DNA of 64,000 nt from NCBI GenBank assembly GCA_022605405.1, contig JABYQQ010000003.1, positions 2,976,001 through 3,040,000 on the forward strand, in the 5' to 3' direction. This DNA comes from Earliella scabrosa. Taxonomy: Eukaryota > Basidiomycota > Agaricomycetes > Polyporales > Polyporaceae. The position numbers and the translations under genes were made by a program. Below the pieces are notes generated by a model. The model had not been told where the DNA came from. It did not search any database and saw nothing but the letters and a program-made list of their open reading frames with translations. Of the stretch, positions 9,853 through 23,109 are shown in pieces. Numbering within the stretch: position 1 is the stretch's first letter; the number at the start of each line of letters is the position of its first letter.

Positions 9853-12756
9853 TCATAGGAATGCCTGAGCCTGCAGCATCCAGATCCGCGCATACTCCCC
9901 TTGTCGCTTCAGCAGCTCGTCGTGTGTGCCAGCCTCCACAATGACCGAGTCGTTCATGTACCTGCCACTGGTGTCAGGCAAAACCATACAAAGCACGCTT
10001 GTCACTCACAGAATAAGATCCGCATGCCGCGTCAAGTTCCCAAACCGATGCGACGAGAACACCATGGTCTTGTTCCCTCTCAGCTCACGCAGCCGCCCAA
10101 ACAGATCTGATCCATCCACCAACCGTCAGCACCCCGCACAACAGCCATGCATCACGACAGTCCACTCACCATGCTCAGCGCTCGGGTCCAACGACGCGCT
10201 CGGCTCGTCAAACAGCAGCAGCCCGACCCTCGCGTCCTCGGACACGACCGCGCGCATGAACGTCCTCGCCACCGCGAGCCGCTGCATCTGGCCCCCGCTC
10301 AGCGTCGGCCCCCCGCTGCGCGACGCCATCCCGCCCGCGCCGCGCACCGTCGCGTAGTCGATGTTCCGCCCGAACAGCGTCTTCGTCCCCTCGGGCATCC
10401 CCGAGAAGTAGTCGCGCACGGGCCGGTCGAGGTATGTGTCGTACCCCTCGGGGAGCTTCTCGACGAACGCGTCTGCGCCGCCTAGGCGCGCGGCGGCGCG
10501 GACGTGCTCGTCGTTTCGGAAGCGGGACGGGTCGCCGAGCGCGATGTTGTCGCGGATCTGGTGGCAGTCAGGAAGTGAGACGCGAGGAGAAGCGGGGTGT
10601 GCGCACGGAGAGCGGGAAGTGCGTGTAGTCTTGGAAGAGGACCGAGATCGCCTGGCGGAGGTCGAAGAGCTTCAGGGTGCGGATGTCGTGGCCGTCGATG
10701 AGGATCTGGCCCTCCTCAATGTCGTATAATCGGACGATGAGCTTGAGGATCGTGCTCTTGCCAGACCCGTTTGCGCCCACGATGACCTGGCATGCGGTGA
10801 TCAGACGCGAAGGACGACAGTGTTTCTGTACACTTACGCAGAGCTGGCCTGCAGAGAGCTTGAACGAGACATTCCGGAGCGCATACTGGTCAGACCCAGG
10901 ATAGCGGAAGGACACGTTCCTACAATGCGACCTCAGCTGTGTGTGCCATAGCGATCCACCAACACTCACCTGAACTCGAGCGCGATGCCGTTCTTGATCT
11001 TCTGCGCGTCTTCCGGGAAGGGTACCGTCCCATCTTGGACACGGTTCGGGATGTTCACGATCTCGTACAGCCTCCGTATCGACGCGAGCTGCTCTGTGAT
11101 CGAGCTTGTCTGGTCGAAGAAGCGCCACACGGTGAACGAGAATTGGGACGTCGTCTGCTGGAGCAAGTTGAGGGATGCGAGTGAGACAGGCATCGAAGAC
11201 GGGTACTGGATCGCGCGGAGGGTAAAGACGATCTGCGAAGAGATCAGCACCGGAGCACCCTTCGTGGCTGAGAAGGCGCACCTGAGGCAGCTGGCGCAGA
11301 GGATCTTCGAGCAACCTGAAGAGGCCGAGGCGGTTGCGGGATCGGGAGTCCCGTCGGTGTTCGTTGAAGTCCATCGCGTTGTCCGGCCCAACGCGCTCAG
11401 ATACCGCCTTGTATTCTGACGCTCCTTCAGTGGATCTCCGGAACGACTAGATCGGAAGAGAGCCCACCGTTTGTCATAAAGTCTGCGAGATTACCCGTGA
11501 TGAACTCTTTGCGGTGCTCCATATTGTTCACGACGTACTTCATGCCGACCATCTGGATGTAGTCCTTGTCCTTCGTCGTAGCAGCCCACACTGTCAGACA
11601 CAAGTGAGCCCAATCATCATGCGCATGGTTTCGACGCATACCTTGTTCTGTACCCAGGACATTCCACCTCGTGACCCAGTCGCTCATCGACGCCGCAAAG
11701 CTCAACAATGCCAGCAGCGCGCCGTCCCTCTGCTCGCCCAGGACCTGCGCGAGCACGGATACCTGAGATACCACCTGCAGCAAGGTCGAGACGATACTGG
11801 TGCCCATGACGATCGAGTCATAGGCAATACTGCCCGATGCCGATGACGCCTCGTCGAGCTGGCGCTGAACCAACGGGTCCTCGAACGTCGGGAGGTCGAG
11901 CCGTGCACGCGCACGGAAGAGGTGGAGGGATGACTGCGCCTTGAGCCGGCGGAAGAGCGGACCGCGGATCTCGTTCTGCGCCCAGCTGCAGACCCGCTGC
12001 GCGACGGAACAGACAAGACGGCCGACACAGATCTTGAAGAGCGCGTCTGCGTCTACTGTGCGGGTGTCTATCGCGGTTTGCAACTGTCAAGTCCACTCGT
12101 TAGCACAACATCCCAGAGAGGGTATCATTGTGAGTTGAGGTTGAGACGATCAGAGGTGCCTCAGCCTCACGATTCAGACGTCTAGCCTTGTCCGCACTTT
12201 GAAGGAGCAGGTGTATGTAGGGGAACTCATGCCGACCTCTCGGGCTATTATGCGCCTCAACATGTGTGCCAGCCTCACAGATCGGACTCAACCCTTTGTG
12301 TGCGCCGTGCGGGATTCATACGATAGTCATGCAAACGTGGGTGCAAAACAGTAACGGATGAGATTGGACACGTACGATTGTTATTAGCTGGCCAGAGTAC
12401 CTGACCAAGAGCACACACTCAGCATGCACGTCCGCGGCTCTACAAAAACGTCATTACCATAAAGACGCAGCAGGAAGCAAAGCATTAAGCACCACCACAC
12501 CCGCGTACGCGCCGAGATACATCCAGCAGCTCCGGATCGACAGCACGTCCTGGATCATGCGCAGCAAGTACGGAAGGCAAGCGTACGCCTCTGCGGTCTT
12601 CTCGAGCCAGGAGGAGCCGGGGATGTGCTGCAGGTCGGGGTTGATCTCCTCGTAGAGGTCCCATACGCCGACGCGGGTGTGCTTGACGCGGCGCGTGTCG
12701 TGCGGGTCGAAGGTGCCTTTGCGGTCGGTGTGCGACTTCCTGCCATGACGGGCCAT
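9853..12756 (-). CDS. ABC half-transporter (MsbA/MDR-like, agaricomycete family)
   Basis: Membrane ATP-driven exporter with one transmembrane domain and one nucleotide-binding domain; the substrate is unknown. Eleven exons on the minus strand: 12756..12458, 12400..12376, 12083..11642, 11590..11468, 11415..11282, 11232..10970, 10919..10838, 10786..10607, 10557..10170, 10106..10010, 9961..9853, giving 713 residues. The N-terminus carries RVGVWDLYEEINP, then membrane-spanning segments (IRSCWMYLGAYAGVVVLNAL, GALLALLSFAASMSDWV). The ATPase has Walker A GANGSGKST, a Q-loop in LFQDYTHFPLS, signature LSGGQMQR, Walker B LLLFDEPSASLDP and a switch histidine in FSSHRFGN. All phases agree. Intron 2 (12375..12084) is 292 nt, unusually long for this genome. 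Four decayed relatives lie at 25, 37, 49.6 and 57 kb. Confidence 0.92.
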
Positions 12757-12973
12757 ACGACAATGAACAGAGCAAGAACGGAAGAGACGGGGAAGGGAGG
12801 ACCGCGGCTGGGGCTCAGTGTTCGAGTCTGCTGTGAACACGCTCCTTATATACCAGCGCCCCCTCGAGGCGCTTCCAAATGCGGCAGTAACTGACGCGTC
12901 GCGCAAACGCGTCCCCAGAGCGTCTACGCATCGTCCCTCTGTACCACCTCCTCACTCGGAACACCTCAACACT
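12757..12973. promoter_or_regulatory. Bidirectional promoter, ABC transporter / UMP1
   Basis: The 217 bp between divergent start codons. On the transporter strand a TATATAAG box (plus-strand 12844-12853) lies about 90 bp before its ATG. Just upstream is GCATTTGGAAGCGCCTCGAG (plus 12863-12882). The same core GGAAGCGCCTCG recurs in front of the decayed ABC copies at 25.19, 49.51 and 56.90 kb, and as GGGAGCGCCTCT at 36.84 kb. It is therefore a conserved promoter element of this transporter family and may also serve UMP1. Confidence 0.6.
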
Positions 12974-13630
12974 ATGGTGAGTATTGTGATGGCTTGCGTT
13001 GTTTACTTGCTAACCCCATGCGCTACAGGACTCTCTCCGTATCGTCCCCGGCCGCGAAACGAAGGCGGCAACGACCCAAGACACAAACAACAGCTTCGGT
13101 CTTCACGATACGCTCAGATATGGCCCTAGAAGTCTTGCAGCGGAAGTGACATCGACGAGCACTGTCAGGAGCCGTCTGGAAAACGTGCGTAGCTCTCACA
13201 TCCTCCGACTCAACGGGAACTCACGGAGTCGGCGTCGGGGTAGTGGGAGGCGACACAGGACAACCTGAAGCTGCAGATGCAACGGCAGCTGTTCGGTCTG
13301 CACATGCCCATGCGGCTCATGATGGAGCGTAAGATCGTGAGCCAGGTGCGTCGTCCCCGTTCTGGATGTGCTCGCCCACCATGCCAACCGCCGCATACGC
13401 ATACGCGTACGCGCAGAACCCACATATGCCCATTCTCCCGCAATCCAACCTCCACCTCGAGATCCTTATGGGCCGCGACGAGACGCTGGAGTGCGTGGAC
13501 TTCATGATGCCAGGTATGCACCTTTATGTCTAAGCAAATGTCGATCATGCTCATATGTTGCGTCCCAGCATCGGAGACGACACAACCGCTCGACATCCAT
13601 GCCGACATGGAGAAGAAGCTCCGCATGTAG
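12974..13630 (+). CDS. UMP1: Proteasome maturation factor UMP1 / POMP
   Basis: Small chaperone that assembles the 20S proteasome core and is degraded as its first substrate. Five exons: 12974..12976, 13029..13184, 13244..13345, 13417..13513, 13569..13630, giving 139 residues, the normal size. The first exon is only the ATG; the intron begins directly after it with GTGAGT. The protein begins MDSLRIVPGRETKAATTQ and contains FGLHDTLRYGPRS, QRQLFGLHMPMRLMMERKIV (the conserved hydrophobic/basic segment of the family) and NLHLEILMGRDETLECVDFM (the family's LDIL-GRD-T motif). It ends MEKKLRM. Phases agree across all exons. Confidence 0.88.
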
Positions 13631-14745
13631 GATATGGGCCCCTTGTAGATCTACGAATCGACACACCGCATGGGTATACGTGCAATACATTGTATTCTAC
13701 TCATTTTTCTTCATTTGAACGAAGCAGCTCGAACACCATCTTCGCAGAATCATCTTGATCAGTCTGTGACCCACAGTACTCCCAGTCCGTGTCTCTACCC
13801 CAATGTCCTTCAATATTTGTTTGGGACATGCATGACATGTCCTTCGTTCATCCTGAGGGATTCCTGACGTCATGAACTCGTCCTCAGGCGAGTATTGACG
13901 GGAGGGAGCACTCGTCTGCACCGCATATATGCTGTTTTGGAGCTACGAATCGCTACTCCTCGACAGTATAAGAGAGCGTTCGTTTGCATCTGCCTCTTCT
14001 TTTCTATCCTCCCCCATCTCCCCCGCAACACCCGCCAACATACTCCCAGACCCAGTGCTCATCCCCATTCAGTTGTGAAAGACTTCGGTGAGTGTTTGCA
14101 CTTGGAATCGCGTTTGCGCGGTCCTCCCTGCGCATACAGCCAGCCCGTTGAATATGCGCGCGCGAAGCGGAATGGCCACCGGTCTTCGCCGCGTTGAGAG
14201 CAAGAGAAATGTGCGCGGCCACAGCGATGCTACAGCGGTCTTATCTTATGTGCGGGAACGAGGCGGCGCGGAGCACACGCCATCCGCGCGTGCGCCGTTG
14301 TCAGGCGCGGCGGCCAGAGGGCGGGACGACACAGCCGTGCGTCGGTATCTGCCCAAAATGGAGCGCGGCGGTGTCATGTGTGCAGGTCGAGTCATAGCGG
14401 CGGCGGGTCAAGGCTACGATCCATCATGCGAAGCACGGCCTATTGCACGGCGGGAGGGGGCGCGCCGCCGATAACGAGCGGGAATCTCCCAGAAAGGCAG
14501 TATTGCGCGCCCCGCCTGATGCGTGTGATGCGCCCCGGCGTTCGATGGCTTGCCTGGGAAGGCGGGATTTAGACGCCCTCCCGCCCTCATTTATACCACG
14601 CCGCAACCATGGTCGGGTCCCAGCCACAGCGCGCCCCTGTCCCTGTCCCTTTCTACCGCTCTCCTACCAACCACCACCCTTGCGTCCATTGCTCCTCGAG
14701 TTGACTGGATCCATTCCACGACTTGACGCGTAGAAAGCCGTATAA
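13631..14745. other. Intergenic between UMP1 and PARP
   Basis: No gene recognised in 1.1 kb. The part nearest PARP is rich in GC and CG dinucleotides. ACGCGT at 14726-14731, 15 bp before the PARP start codon, equals the MluI cell-cycle box bound by MBF-type factors and could link PARP expression to S phase or DNA damage, but a single site is weak evidence. Confidence 0.4.
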
Positions 14746-17679
14746 ATGCCCCCAAGGAAGAAGGTTGTGAACCCAGACGGCGCCGACGCGACGCCGGCAC
14801 CAGTACCGACGCGCGCAAGTGGTCGCACGCGCGCGCCGTCTGCGAAGGCGGTCCAAGTCGCCGCCGTTGCAGCTGCCACCGCGAACGGCGCGTCCAAGGG
14901 CGCGTCCAAGGCCACCAAAACCACTAAAACCACCAAGGCTGCCCCTAAGAAGACGACCGCGAACGGGAAGGGCAAGGGCAAGCGTGTCCGCGAGGAGTCT
15001 GACGCGGAGGAGGACGGTGGCGACGAGGACGAGGCTGAAGAGGAAGAGGAGGAGGAGGAAGTGAAGAAACCGGCCGCGAAGAAGGCGAAGGCGAGTGCGG
15101 ACAAGGCTACCACTACCAAGGCTGCGACGGGCAAGGGCGCGAAGAAGGGCGCGAAGGCCAAGAAGAGCAAGGACGCGGACGGGGATGTGGACATGGCCGC
15201 GGACGATGCAGACGACGCGGTAGACGACGAAGAGGAGGAGGAGGAGAAGGAGGACGACAAGAAGAAGAAGAAACCCGCGAGCAAGAAGGCTAGCAAAGCC
15301 AAGGATGTGGCGGACCTCCCGCAGAAGATGGTGAGTAGGCTCTCTGTGCTTGCGCGTACCCCGCCTTCCTTCCTCTGTCCAGTACGCTGACTGCGTGCTG
15401 TTGTGGACCAGGTCACCGTCATCAAGCGCGGTGCGGTCCCCGTCGACGAGTGGTCGGGCAAGGTGGACACGCACCAGGTGCTCGTCACGCCTGAGGGCAT
15501 CTGGGACGCGATGCTCAACCAGACCGACATCGACGCAAACGCGAACAAGTACTACGTCCTGCAGCTGCTGCATCCCATCGGCAACGAGAGCCAGTGCATC
15601 CTCTACACGCGTTGGGGCCGCGTCGGCGAGAAGGGCTCGTCCCAGAGCAAGGTAACGAATACGCAAGTTGACATGCGAAAGTGCTCTTACGTGGAACGAT
15701 AGGGACCGTGGCCTCCTGCTACCGCCGTACACCAGTTCAAGGAGCAGTTCAAGTCCAAGACCGCTACGTTGTGGGAGAACCGCGTCGGCATGACGCAGAA
15801 GAAGAGTGCGTAGTCTGCCCGGTCTTGCTTGCGAGGGTCCACTCACCCGCACGCAGAGAAATACATCTGGGTCGAGCGCTCGTACGAAGATGAGGACAAG
15901 GACGATGCTAAAGTAGCTTCGTCGTCGCAGAAGGACGAGGAGAAGATTCCTGACTCTAGTCTGCCTACGGAGATCCAGGTGAGATCCTACCTTTAGAACA
16001 TTCAACCTGTGGTACTGATAATATCCTCGTAGGCCTTGTGCCGGCTCATCTTCAACTCTTCGTACGTGACCGCCCTCTACGCGTTGATTGCACACTCACA
16101 GCCTTGCAGGATGATCGACGCGCACCTGTCCTCCATGAACTACGATGCCAACAAACTGCCCCTCGGTACGCTCAGGCTCCCAGTCATAACCCGTCCCAAG
16201 CTGACTTCTCCATAGGCAAGCTCGCCAAGTCCACCATCCTGAACGGCTTCGCCGCGCTCAAGGTCCTCTCGGAGGTCATCGGACAACCCAACGGCGACGT
16301 AGCCAAGACACACGGCGGGTTCAAGAAAGCCGTAGAAGAGCTCACCGGCCGCTACTACTCGTGCGCCTCCCCACCGCTCTCCTACTCCCTCGCTGACAAG
16401 GCCGTGTGTTCGCAGGATCATCCCGCACGTCTTCGGGCGGAGCCGGCCAATCGTGATCGACAACATCGAGCGGCTCAAGAAGGAGCTCGACCTTGTCGAC
16501 GCGCTCGGGGACATGGAGGTCGCCTCGAAGCTCATCTCGTCCGCGACGCCCCGGGATGCGGACGGGCGCCCGGTGAACCCGCTCGACGCGCACTTTGCGT
16601 CCTTGGCGCTCACGAAAATGGAGCCCGTCGCGCGCCAGAGCAAGGAGTTTGCGGCGCTGCAGGCGTATACGCGCGATACGCATGGTGTGACGCACCGCCA
16701 TTATGGTGTTGAGGTGTTGCATGCGTACCGGGTCGAGAGGTGCGAGCCGTCTGCTGGTGGTCGATAGACGGAGGCTGACACGACGAAACGAATGACAGGG
16801 AACACGAGACGAAGGCGTGGATGGGCGCTGGATTTGGGAAGTTGGCGGATTCGGAGCGTCTCTTGCTGTGGCATGGTTCGCGCACGACGAACTTTGCTGG
16901 TATCCTGAAGCAGGGTCTTCGTATTGCCCCGCCAGAAGGTGAGCCGACCTCTCGGACTGCCAGTTGTGCGGATGCACGCTGACGCTGATGTCACCAGCAC
17001 CCGTCACTGGGTACATGTTCGGCAAGGGTGTCTATTTCGCTGATGTGAGCAACGCCGTCTTCCACCAGTTCAACCTGACCTTGATGTCTGACTTCTGTCC
17101 GACTTCCCCCCCTCCGTCTAGATGATGTCCAAGTCTGCGAACTACTGCCACGCATAGTACGTACTCCTCGATCTCGCTCGCATGTCTTCTCTGACATGCC
17201 ATGTTTCTTCTCTCGCTAGCCTGAGCGACGACACCGGCCTGCTCCTTCTCTGCGAAGTCGCCGCGAAGCCGTTCTTCGAACAGCATCAAGCTAACTACAA
17301 TGCCGATGAAGACTGCAAGAAGGCGCGCGCCAGGTAAGCCCCGTCCCGTCCATCGTCCCAAATATCTGCTCTCATCGCTGACCTGACCGGTGTCGAACTT
17401 CCACAGGTCAACAAAGGGCCTGGGGCGCACCCAGCCCGGCGCCTGGCAGGACGCGGGCGAGGCGCTCGAGAACCCCGAGCTGAGCGGGTGCGTCATGCCC
17501 AAGGGTCCAGGGGTGGACGTGAACGACAATCGGCTTTACCTGCAGTACAACGAGGTGCGTGGTATCTCTGCTCGATGCTGCGAGTGTCGGATGCTGATGG
17601 TGTGTGGGATGTGCAGTATATTGTGTACGACGCGTCGCAGATCCGCCTGCGCTATTTGCTGATGGTGAAGATGAAGTGA
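14746..17679 (+). CDS. Poly(ADP-ribose) polymerase (WGR-regulatory-catalytic)
   Basis: Nuclear DNA-damage enzyme that transfers ADP-ribose from NAD+ to proteins. Fourteen exons: 14746..15330, 15412..15651, 15703..15805, 15857..15978, 16033..16061, 16110..16165, 16216..16360, 16416..16739, 16799..16938, 16998..17044, 17122..17156, 17220..17333, 17407..17554, 17617..17679, giving 716 residues. Residues 1-195 form a low-complexity tail of Lys/Ala-rich and Glu-rich blocks, likely for DNA binding and nuclear import. Then come a WGR domain ([11 protein letters not shown], 263-265), the helical regulatory domain ([20 protein letters not shown]) and the catalytic domain. Its H-Y-E triad is present: H560 (LLLWHGSR), Y594 (GKGVYFAD) and E696 (LYLQYNEYIVYD). 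There are no zinc fingers or BRCT domain, so it is PARP2/3-like in layout. Confidence 0.94.
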
Positions 17680-18818
17680 GCCCTCGGGCTGCTTTGTGCT
17701 TCGTTCTCGTGTTTGCTTTTCTCCCACTCTACTACGTCCCACTCTCCGAAGTCTCCCTGTCGTCCGGCGTCCTGCGGCCGGGCGAAGAAGTACTCTATAT
17801 CCCATCTGTTGTGTGCGTTCATGTCCTACGTCCTACCTGCGTCTTACTCTCTACGTGCTCGTCGAATGTTTTCTTTGCTGCTCTCTGAGATGTGTGTAGA
17901 AGTACGACATGTTCAGTACGCGGTAATGATATGCTCTACGGCTGCCGGCCTCCCACTAGTAGGAGACCGGTGAGAGTGCCCGACGTGACTAGTACACCTT
18001 CAACCACTGAATGTTGAAATTCGCGTCCGCGAAGGCCTATGGGTTCTAGTTGACGCAGGATTGCGCAGAGTCGGTCTATTACTACATAAATGTTGGTGCT
18101 CGAGAAGGGTACGCACACGCGCAGTAGCTCGGACAGCCCAGTCGCCCCCTAACGCAGAGATGGGAAGGAACACGGCGCGGGATGAGTGGAAGTACACAAT
18201 AGCGACAGCTGAACAACAAGGGCTTACAAGAGGGGACGTTGATGATGAGGTTGTGCGGGCCGAGTGTTACATAGAGAAAGAGGGTGCACGCGCGGGGAGA
18301 AGTCGAGCGCGAGAAGACGAGTGTATTCGCGTTTGGCAGGGCCTTGCAAACGCGTGAGGATACAGGGCGTTAACTACACAGTTATATAACATATCGTACA
18401 ATACCACTGTCTCACAATCATTCCAACCCGGAATAGTATCGTACAGTAGACAAGACATGATCGCGGATCGCACGGACGGCTTCGTGCTCGCTCGCCGATG
18501 CCATCGCACTTCAATACCGAGATGGTTCGCGAGGTTGTACGACGTGCTCGGGTGGTACGCGAACGGCGTATCAAAGTGTCCGAATTAACATTGTCTTGAC
18601 TCCCTCAGCTGAAGTGGGCACTTCGGACTCGTCGAAGGTCAAGCGGCATGGCACTAATATTCGAGATTCATTCCGGAGGCCATGATTACACAGAACCCAA
18701 AGTATAGAAGACGTGTATGATCACCGATACCACCACTCCGAGTCATTTTCGATATCTTGCTGCGCGCCTGCCCACTGCGACCTCAATCAACTCAACGCGC
18801 TGACTCTATTGCATCAAG
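17680..18818. other. Convergent spacer PARP / manganese peroxidase
   Basis: No gene recognised in 1.1 kb. A 98-residue plus-strand frame at 18061-18357 has no recognisable motif, and I do not call it. Confidence 0.45.
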
Positions 18819-20478
<1,660 letters not shown>

Positions 20479-20830
20479 GGCTGACGTCTGCGTAGCTCGA
20501 AGGATCGAGAGGCTGTGAGAGATGCGACTGGTAGGATACTCGAGATGGAGTCCTGCTGATTCGCTGCAGCCTTCGCCAACCTTTTATACCGCTCGAGAGC
20601 CTCATGTACTTGGGTGCACGGCTCGCATCCATCGCATTGTTTGCGTCGTTCTCGTACGTCCTTCTGGTCCGTTACGTGGCCGTGGAATCGGAAACAATGG
20701 CAGAAGTCCCTGCCTGGGGCCCAGAGTGAATTTCGGCGCAGCTTCAAGCCGCTTCCCGGGAGGCGGATGAGGGAACGGGAGGAGGAAATGGTCGCAGGAA
20801 AAGTCAGCAGCAGGAAAATGCGCACCCGGT
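20479..20830 (-). promoter_or_regulatory. Manganese peroxidase promoter
   Basis: On the minus strand GGTATAAAAGG (plus-strand 20580-20590) lies about 105 bp before the start codon, a good TATA box. TGCGCAC at plus-strand 20819-20825 fits the metal-response consensus TGCRCNC known from manganese peroxidase promoters; one site alone is weak support. Confidence 0.55.
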
Positions 20831-23109
20831 ACCACGCAGACGACGTCGGGAGCGCGCGGAGCGTGTACGCGCATCCGCACCCACGGATGCGGTAGTTACC
20901 CTCGAGGCTGGGTTCGAGGCATGCTCACCGAGTCGACCGCTCGGCACTCAGCGCGACGAGATTGACGGGGACGACGTACATGGTAAAAATATCGCACATC
21001 TGTTGATCAAACAGTCATTCGGGAATGAAGCTCTGGGAAACCGGAACGGGTCAACGTAGATTCCCAACGCGGTGCTGTAACGAACCTTGCGGATGGTGAA
21101 AGTTACGAGGGACGAGCTGCTTTAGATGCGGACTACCAACACCTTAAATTCGTACAGGTGAGGAGGGCGAGCGCATCCTGCCCTCCGTTAGGACAATCGC
21201 GCACTTGCTGCTACTCCACAGATCGCTACTAGTGAACGTCGGAGATGGGAGACGCCAAGGAGATTGGCTTCCCAGCAAAGCCACGCTTCCGAGGCCCGTG
21301 CTGTGGGATAGAAGTGCGTCAGAACGGCTTGGTGGATTGAGCATGAGGGAAGTCCCCACCTCGCCCGTGTCCCTGGGAAAGCAAAATCTACGACAAGGGT
21401 GGCAGGAGTCACAGAGGCATTTTCCCCTCAGCGAAACATGGGGGAAAGCAGCACTTCTAAGCTTGACTGCCTCAGCTTGGAGTCTGTAGTTGGGTTCACG
21501 ACTGATGCTGAGGCGGAGCTAAAGAAGGGCACGAATAACTGAGGAGTCTGAGGCTTGAGGGGTGGTTACGGTAGAAGTTTCTGCCGAGAAAGGTGGAAGA
21601 TGGAAGGAGTTTGATGGCGTCTAAAGAGTGCGGGGATGGGAAACATCTTGTCATGACTTCTGCAGCTTCGCGAGTCAGCCTAGTTGCACACGGTCCAGCG
21701 CCCCGTCCAATGCCGCAGAGGTCTGTATCGGATGGTCGAGACCCATCAACAGCGAATTGACAATGCCGAGGTTGCGATTGGCCCCTACAGATATAATCAA
21801 CCACCATACTGAGATGCTCGAGAGCACATCAAAGCCAAGAGCATGCCATCTTCCCGTCATTCAAGCCTGAGAGGTCACATTCGAGATGGTTCGCATGAGC
21901 ATTTGGCAGTGACGAAGCCTGGCACCGAGTCGGCGACGGCGTATCAAGATACGGTGACTGTGACCACAACCAAGTAGAAGTGAAGGCAAATGGATCTGAA
22001 TTTCTGATATGACAGATGAGTACGATGACTATGCAAGAAAAAATTGCACTCAACAACGAAACTCACCAGCTGGAGGCTGGAAGATCATGGTCGCTTCGCG
22101 GACTCAGTGTTTGGCTCTGTTTCGATTGTGGCTACCGACACCAGCGGCCCGCAGCTCCGAAGCGCTGGCTCTCACGCATGGTTCTCGGAGGTCGCACAAG
22201 AAGCACTCGAGCTGCATGACTCCTCGGACTCGTTCCCTCGCGCGGTAAATTTGTACCATGGATGAAGGCTCCAAAATTGTGCATGATCCATGGGTGCTCA
22301 TCGACATACCAAGACACCCATTGCCACGGATCAGAGCCCAAGACTAACCCTACGACATCTTTATAGTCTCCGACATGAACGGATGCGCTGCCAAGACCAA
22401 GGGCTCAGCCGGATGCTGGAATGGGATGTCCTTGGGACCAAGGTGGACAACTACTTCTGGGATATCGACGAAGGTGGGGATCTCACAGCTGAGCCGCACT
22501 ATCGTCGTCGCAATAGCTCAGAGTAGGTTTGAAGTTCTTATCTCCCCGAACACCGCCTGACTGCAGTAAACCTTCCGTCCGCCCTGTAGATCCTGTCACG
22601 GACTCGAGTTGCTGTGGTACACTCACACCGGGACCGCTTCCGGATAGAAGGACCTGTTCGGGTTGACCCGGGAGTACCCGGGCCACAGTTCTCTACGATA
22701 CGGCCCCGGGTCGCTATACTTGTGTTTTCCCACTCCGTGTGTCCTCATGGTCGTGTACGAGCTAGGCCTGACAACATCTCACAGACCACTGCCTTCAGGG
22801 GATCCATGCAGCATCGTCTTCGTAGGTCTAATCCAATCTATCTGCCCAAAAGAGACTCCTGTTCACTAATAGAGCAGCCACCGCGAGATCCTAACGTTGA
22901 ATCCCGACATAGCCGGGGCCGCCTGGGCACACCGATAATGCAGGGCAGTTCTTGTATGGCAATGGCACATCCGGGAGACAATGTGGATGTCGGTCGCTTC
23001 CAAGGTTTGCGCCAAACGGCGCATGAACCCATTCTGATACCCTGTGGCTCGAAGAAGGAGGAGCTACTACCGTGAAGCATCCTCACGCATACTGGTCTAA
23101 ATATACTGA
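20831..23109. other. 2.3 kb without a recognisable gene; exon-like fragments
   Basis: No complete gene could be built. Several short frames look as if they might be exons: on the minus strand around 22740-22630 (GPYRRELWPGYSRVNPNRS) and 21790-21675 (SVGANRNLGIVNSLLMGLDH), and on the plus strand 22076-22262 (RFADSVFGSVSIVATDTSG). None links to a family I know. The region may hold a decayed gene or a rapidly evolving one. Confidence 0.35.

Noticed and set aside
11427..11468. Stop after VVPEIH as the end of the ABC gene
   Set aside because: This segment is intron (GTGGGC..CGTCAG). Splicing gives FMTNEYKAVSERVG, in line with the family, and the gene continues to 9853.
14653..16095. 480-residue minus-strand open frame
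   Set aside because: It is the antisense of the PARP 5' region. The Lys/Glu-rich repeats of PARP read as Leu/Val/Arg runs on the other strand, and the plus strand has the clear domain match.
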